NCBI GenBank assembly: GCA_009697495.1
Contig: SHUN01000011.1
Location: forward strand, 1 to 16,645
Length of the DNA stretch: 16,645 nucleotides
Source: Bryobacterales bacterium
Lineage (GTDB): Bacteria > Acidobacteriota > Terriglobia > Bryobacterales > Bryobacteraceae
Direction: 5' to 3'
Within the stretch, counting starts at the first letter, position 1. Each line of letters begins with the position of its first letter. The notes below the pieces were generated by a model. That model worked only from the letters and a program-made list of their open reading frames with translations. It did not search any database and was not told the origin of the DNA. A program made the position numbers and the translations under genes. Shown piece after piece: positions 13,413-16,645 of the stretch.

Positions 13413-14222
13413 ATGAAAGCGCTACTGGAGAGTCTCGGCCCCCGCGATTCGGACCTGGCTCTGGCCTTGGCTATCGATCCGCACCGGCTGCCCGCCCATA
13501 TTGCTGTCATTATGGACGGCAATGGCCGCTGGGCTAACCGGCGTTTGCTCCCCCGCGTCGCCGGGCATCAGGCTGGCATTCAGCCCGTTCGGACCATCGT
13601 CGAATCCTGCGCCGCGCTGGGCCTGGAAGCGCTCACGCTTTACGCCTTCTCGGTGGAGAACTGGAAACGGCCGCGGACCGAAGTCGATACGCTTTGGAGT
13701 CTGTTGCGCGTTTATTTGCGGAAGGAACTCGCAACTCTGCAGCAGAATAACGTCCGCCTGAACGCCATCGGCCGCATCGAGTATCTCTCTTCGACCGTCC
13801 GCGAAGAACTTGAATCCACCATCCGCGCCACTGAGGGCAACACCGGCCTTCGCCTCAACATGGCGATTAACTACAGCGGCAAAGCCGAGCTCGTCGACGC
13901 GGCGAACCGGCTCATCGCCCAGGCCCGCCAGGCAGGGACGCTCGAGTCGCTCCACGTCACCGAAGAATCCCTCGCCGCTAATCTCTACACCGCCGGACTT
14001 CCCGATCCGGATCTCCTCATCCGTACCTCCGGCGAACTGCGTATCTCCAATTTTCTCCTTTGGCAGATTGCGTACGCCGAAATCTACGTTACGGAAACGT
14101 TTTGGCCCGATTTCAAACGCCGCGACCTGCTCAGCGCTATCCTCGATTATCAAAAACGCGAACGCCGTTTCGGCGGCCTCGGCGCGGTAGACGCGCCGGC
14201 GCTGGTTGAAGCGGCCAGATGA
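13413..14222 (+). CDS. uppS: Isoprenyl transferase (undecaprenyl diphosphate synthase)
   Basis: A cis-prenyltransferase that extends farnesyl diphosphate with isopentenyl diphosphate to make the C55 lipid carrier for peptidoglycan and other envelope polymers. The 269-residue protein has HIAVIMDGNGRWA with the catalytic Asp35, YAFSVENWKRP (77-87), NYSGKAEL (153-160), and the C-terminal LLIRTSGELRISNFLLWQ with IPP-binding arginines and Glu223. It has about 20 extra N-terminal residues compared with the shortest family members; HRLPAHIA would be the conserved beginning. The ATG at 13413 is the only good start after the prepilin peptidase stop. Its TGA overlaps the cdsA start (ATGA), the common uppS-cdsA arrangement. 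Confidence 0.97.
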   Translation: MKALLESLGPRDSDLALALAIDPHRLPAHIAVIMDGNGRWANRRLLPRVAGHQAGIQPVRTIVESCAALGLEALTLYAFSVENWKRPRTEVDTLWSLLRVYLRKELATLQQNNVRLNAIGRIEYLSSTVREELESTIRATEGNTGLRLNMAINYSGKAELVDAANRLIAQARQAGTLESLHVTEESLAANLYTAGLPDPDLLIRTSGELRISNFLLWQIAYAEIYVTETFWPDFKRRDLLSAILDYQKRERRFGGLGAVDAPALVEAAR

Positions 14223-14995
14223 AGAGAGTCGTCACCTCTGTCATCCTCATTCCGGTTATTTCCTGGGTCATTCTCTTTGCCCCCCAAGCCGTCTTTGCCA
14301 CCGTCGTCTGCGCCTTTGCCGCGCTGTGCTGGATGGAGTTCGCCGGCATAGCCGCTCACTTCGGAGCCAGGTTCACCGCGCAAGCCGGTTGGATTCCCGG
14401 CCTTGCGTTTCTCCTCATCCAACGCGATGAGTCGATTCTGTTCATTGCCATCGTCCTGGCCGCCCTGGCGTTCTCGCTTCGCGTCGATGACCTTCGGGAG
14501 GCCATCCCTTCCGCCGCACTCTTCGCGCTCGGCATTCTTTACGTCTTCGGCACCTGGCGTTCCGCCATTGCCCTCCATGCGATTAGTCCGTATTGGATTC
14601 TCTTCGCGCTGGCAATTAACTGGATCGGTGACACCGCCGCCTATTATTTTGGCCGTGCATTCGGCAAGCATAAACTCGCGCCCGCGGTCAGTCCCGGCAA
14701 GAGCTGGGAAGGCGCGATCGCCAGCACCGTCGCCGCCGCCCTCTTCGGCGTCTTCTATCTCCGCTGGCTGCTTCCTGATGTGCCGCTCCCGATCGCCGCG
14801 CTCATCGCCATCGCCGGCAACGCCGCCGGACAGTTAGGCGACCTCGTCGAGTCCGCCTTCAAACGCGGTGCCGGCGTCAAAGACTCCGGAACCACTCTCC
14901 CCGGCCACGGCGGCTGGCTCGATCGGCTCGATTCCAGTCTCTTTTCCATGCCCGCAGTGCACATACTCATTCGCCTTTGCGGTTTGCCAACGTAG
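14219..14995 (+). CDS. cdsA: Phosphatidate cytidylyltransferase (CDP-diglyceride synthase)
   Basis: An integral membrane enzyme that makes CDP-diacylglycerol from phosphatidate and CTP, the precursor of most phospholipids. The 258-residue product has multiple hydrophobic helices, INWIGDTAAYYFGRAFGKHK (Asp138), SPGKSWEGA (158-166), and the family signature near the end: KRGAGVKDSGTTLPGHGGWL then DRLDS (215-239), which contains the catalytic metal-binding residues. The start codon overlaps the uppS stop by four bases, so translation is coupled. In many bacteria dxr and rseP follow; here the operon ends and a regulatory gene begins 27 bases later. Confidence 0.96.
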   Translation: MKRVVTSVILIPVISWVILFAPQAVFATVVCAFAALCWMEFAGIAAHFGARFTAQAGWIPGLAFLLIQRDESILFIAIVLAALAFSLRVDDLREAIPSAALFALGILYVFGTWRSAIALHAISPYWILFALAINWIGDTAAYYFGRAFGKHKLAPAVSPGKSWEGAIASTVAAALFGVFYLRWLLPDVPLPIAALIAIAGNAAGQLGDLVESAFKRGAGVKDSGTTLPGHGGWLDRLDSSLFSMPAVHILIRLCGLPT

Positions 14996-15013
14996 CATTT
15001 CGCTTGGTACGAT
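14984..15013 (+). promoter_or_regulatory. Candidate promoter for the winged-helix/hydrolase gene
   Basis: TTGCCA (14984-14989), five of six to the -35 consensus, is followed after 18 bases by TACGAT (15008-15013), preceded by TGG to form an extended -10. The start would be near 15020, three bases before the ATG. The -35 lies within the last codons of cdsA. This suggests that the gene is transcribed separately from the uppS-cdsA operon. Confidence 0.45.
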
Positions 15014-15022
15014 GCCGTAAGC

Positions 15023-16645
15023 ATGACGCTTTCGTTCGGCGGTTTCAGACTACACGTCGCCGACCGCCGCCTGTGGCACGGGAACACGGAAATCCCGCTC
15101 GCTCCCAAGGCATTTGATTTGCTCGCTTATCTGGCGCGTCGGCCCGCGCATGTTTGCAGCCGCGACGAACTCTTCGCCGCCCTTTGGCCCAATACGTTCG
15201 TCGATGATCATGCTCTATCGGTCCAAATTGCCGATGTCCGCCGCGCCCTCGGCGATTCCCCCAAGGCCCCGCGCTTCATCGAAACCCGCTCCCGCCGCGG
15301 GTACTGTTTCGTGGCCGCCGTCAGCAGCGAGGAAGCCCCCGCAAAACCGTCCGAGCGTGCTCCCCCGTTTCCCGAAACGCGTTACGCTTCCAGCGGCGAC
15401 GTCAATCTCGCCTACCAGATCTTTGGCGAGGGTCCGGTGGATCTCGTCTTCGTCATGGGTTGGGTCTCCCATCTTGAATATTTCTGGCGCGAACCCCACT
15501 TTGCGGCTTTTCTGCGCCGCCTCGGCACTCTCGCGCGTGTCATCCTCTTCGATAAACGCGGCACCGGACTCTCGGACCGCGTCCCCCTCTCCCAACTACC
15601 ATCCCTCGAGCAGCGGATGGACGACGTTCGAGCCGTCATGGAAGCTTCCCAATCCCAGCGCGCCGTACTCTGCGGCGTCTCCGAGGGCGGTCCGCTCTGC
15701 ACACTCTTCGCCGCGACGTATCCGGAAAAAACTGCCGGCCTCATCATGATCGGCAGTTACGCCCGCCGGCTTCGCGATGTTGATTACCCCTGGGGCCCAA
15801 CCCGCGACGACCGCGATCGATACTGCCGCGAAATTCGAACCAACTGGGGCGGCCCCGTTGGCATTGAGGACCGCGCCCCCACGCTCGCCAACGATCCGGC
15901 GTTTCGCGAATGGTGGGCCACTTACCTTCGCATGGGCGCCAGTCCCGGCGCCGCCGAAGCACTCACGCGGATGAACGCCGACATCGACGTCCGCCCCATT
16001 CTTCCCACCATCAGCGTCCGTACACTTGTTCTCCATCGCCGCGATGACCGCTGCCTTCTGGTTGAGGAGGGGAAGTTGATGGCCGGGCTCATCCCCGGTG
16101 CCCGGTTCGTTGAACTCGCCGGCGCCGACCATCTCCCCTTCGTCGGCGACCAGGAAGAACTCTTCGCTGAAATCGGCGTGTTCCTCACCACCAGCGCCCA
16201 CATCTTTGAATCGGAACGCTCGCTGGCCACCATCCTTTGCATGGAACTCCCGCCTCCAGACCTCGGCCGCCTCCAAATTCATCTCCGCCGCGAAATCGGC
16301 TGGTTCCGCGGACGTCCCGGTAATCTCAGCACCGGTGCGCCACTGGCCAGCTTCGACGGCCCGGCCCGCGCCATCCGCTGCGCCCACTCCATCGTCACCC
16401 ATGCCGGCGGCTTCGGCGTCAGCCTGCGAGCTTCCCTTCATACCGGCGAATGCGAGTTTAACGACGATGGCGTCCCCGGAGGCAACGCCGTCAATTGGGC
16501 GGGGCAACTGCTTCCTCATTCTCTCCTTGGAGGCGTGGCCGTCTCCCGCGTGGTCAGGGATCTGGTTGCTGGTTCCGGCATTCGCTTCTCCGATGGACGC
16601 AGGATCTCAATTGCCGGTCAGCTCGAGCCTATGGAGCTTTACGAC
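15023..16645 (+). CDS. Winged-helix regulator fused to alpha/beta hydrolase and degenerate cyclase-like domain (3' end open)
   Basis: 541 codons run open to the window end. Residues 1-100 are an OmpR/PhoB-type winged-helix DNA-binding domain without receiver (LAPKAFDLLAYLARRPAHVC, then SVQIADVRRALGD and ETRSRRGYCF). Residues about 118-388 are an alpha/beta hydrolase: DKRGTGLSD, the nucleophile elbow GVSEGG (Ser220), an acidic site at D341/D342, and GADHLPF (His370), so the triad is complete. Residues about 399-541 align with class III adenylate/guanylate cyclases (FDGPARAIRCA, SLHTGECEF, VSRVVRDLVAGSGIRF). The first metal Asp is Glu408, the second is Gly438, and the Arg expected after Asn491 is Gln495, so cyclase activity is doubtful. 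The end of the cyclase-like domain is nearly reached, so few residues may be missing. Likely a one-component sensor; its ligand is unknown. Confidence 0.88.
   Translation, partial: MTLSFGGFRLHVADRRLWHGNTEIPLAPKAFDLLAYLARRPAHVCSRDELFAALWPNTFVDDHALSVQIADVRRALGDSPKAPRFIETRSRRGYCFVAAVSSEEAPAKPSERAPPFPETRYASSGDVNLAYQIFGEGPVDLVFVMGWVSHLEYFWREPHFAAFLRRLGTLARVILFDKRGTGLSDRVPLSQLPSLEQRMDDVRAVMEASQSQRAVLCGVSEGGPLCTLFAATYPEKTAGLIMIGSYARRLRDVDYPWGPTRDDRDRYCREIRTNWGGPVGIEDRAPTLANDPAFREWWATYLRMGASPGAAEALTRMNADIDVRPILPTISVRTLVLHRRDDRCLLVEEGKLMAGLIPGARFVELAGADHLPFVGDQEELFAEIGVFLTTSAHIFESERSLATILCMELPPPDLGRLQIHLRREIGWFRGRPGNLSTGAPLASFDGPARAIRCAHSIVTHAGGFGVSLRASLHTGECEFNDDGVPGGNAVNWAGQLLPHSLLGGVAVSRVVRDLVAGSGIRFSDGRRISIAGQLEPMELYD

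Overview
The window is about 60% GC, densely packed, and most consistent with an acidobacterium, probably of the Bryobacterales/Solibacter type. The evidence is indirect: a Ser/Thr kinase fused to a TolB-type beta-propeller, a winged-helix/hydrolase/cyclase-like fusion, a YpdA-type bacillithiol-disulfide reductase homologue, an Ala/Pro/Lys histone-H1-like protein, a Y1 (REP-associated) transposase with its repeats, and a Cys-type sulfatase. There is no rRNA or tRNA gene to fix the taxonomy.

Left part (1-7869, all on +): the 3' two thirds of alaS overlaps a YpdA-like flavoprotein reductase, which is followed after 7 bases by a compact GT4 glycosyltransferase. Next comes an ORF6N-domain gene lying between two exact 34-bp direct repeats. 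The first repeat copy is the 3' end of the GT4 gene and the second lies directly upstream of the next gene, so the ORF6N cassette looks like an insertion. After it is a large PknB-like kinase with a membrane segment and a beta-propeller. Its last blade is displaced to another frame by an apparent 1-base loss. The shifted end overlaps a GalNAc-transferase-like GT2 gene that starts with TTG.

Middle part (7870-11793): a short Lys/Ala/Pro heptad-repeat protein faces a GT2 glycosyltransferase on the minus strand, with a GC-rich hairpin between the two convergent stops. Divergent from that GT2 gene is a sulfatase-uxaC pair, 8 bases apart, which suggests breakdown of sulfated uronic-acid glycans.

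Right part (11794-16645): a minus-strand Y1 transposase (RAYT type) sits between inverted copies of a REP-like repeat. It is followed by a tight operon of prepilin peptidase, uppS and cdsA (membrane and envelope functions). The last gene, open at the window end, encodes a winged-helix DNA-binding domain, an alpha/beta hydrolase with an intact catalytic triad, and a class III nucleotide-cyclase-like domain whose metal-binding aspartates are replaced.

The most interesting points are the 34-bp-repeat-bounded ORF6N cassette, the three-domain regulator with a degenerate cyclase, the REP/RAYT unit, and the YpdA homologue lacking the Cys described for Firmicutes. None of these proves a new defence system; the ORF6N cassette and the terminal regulator are the best candidates for undescribed biology.
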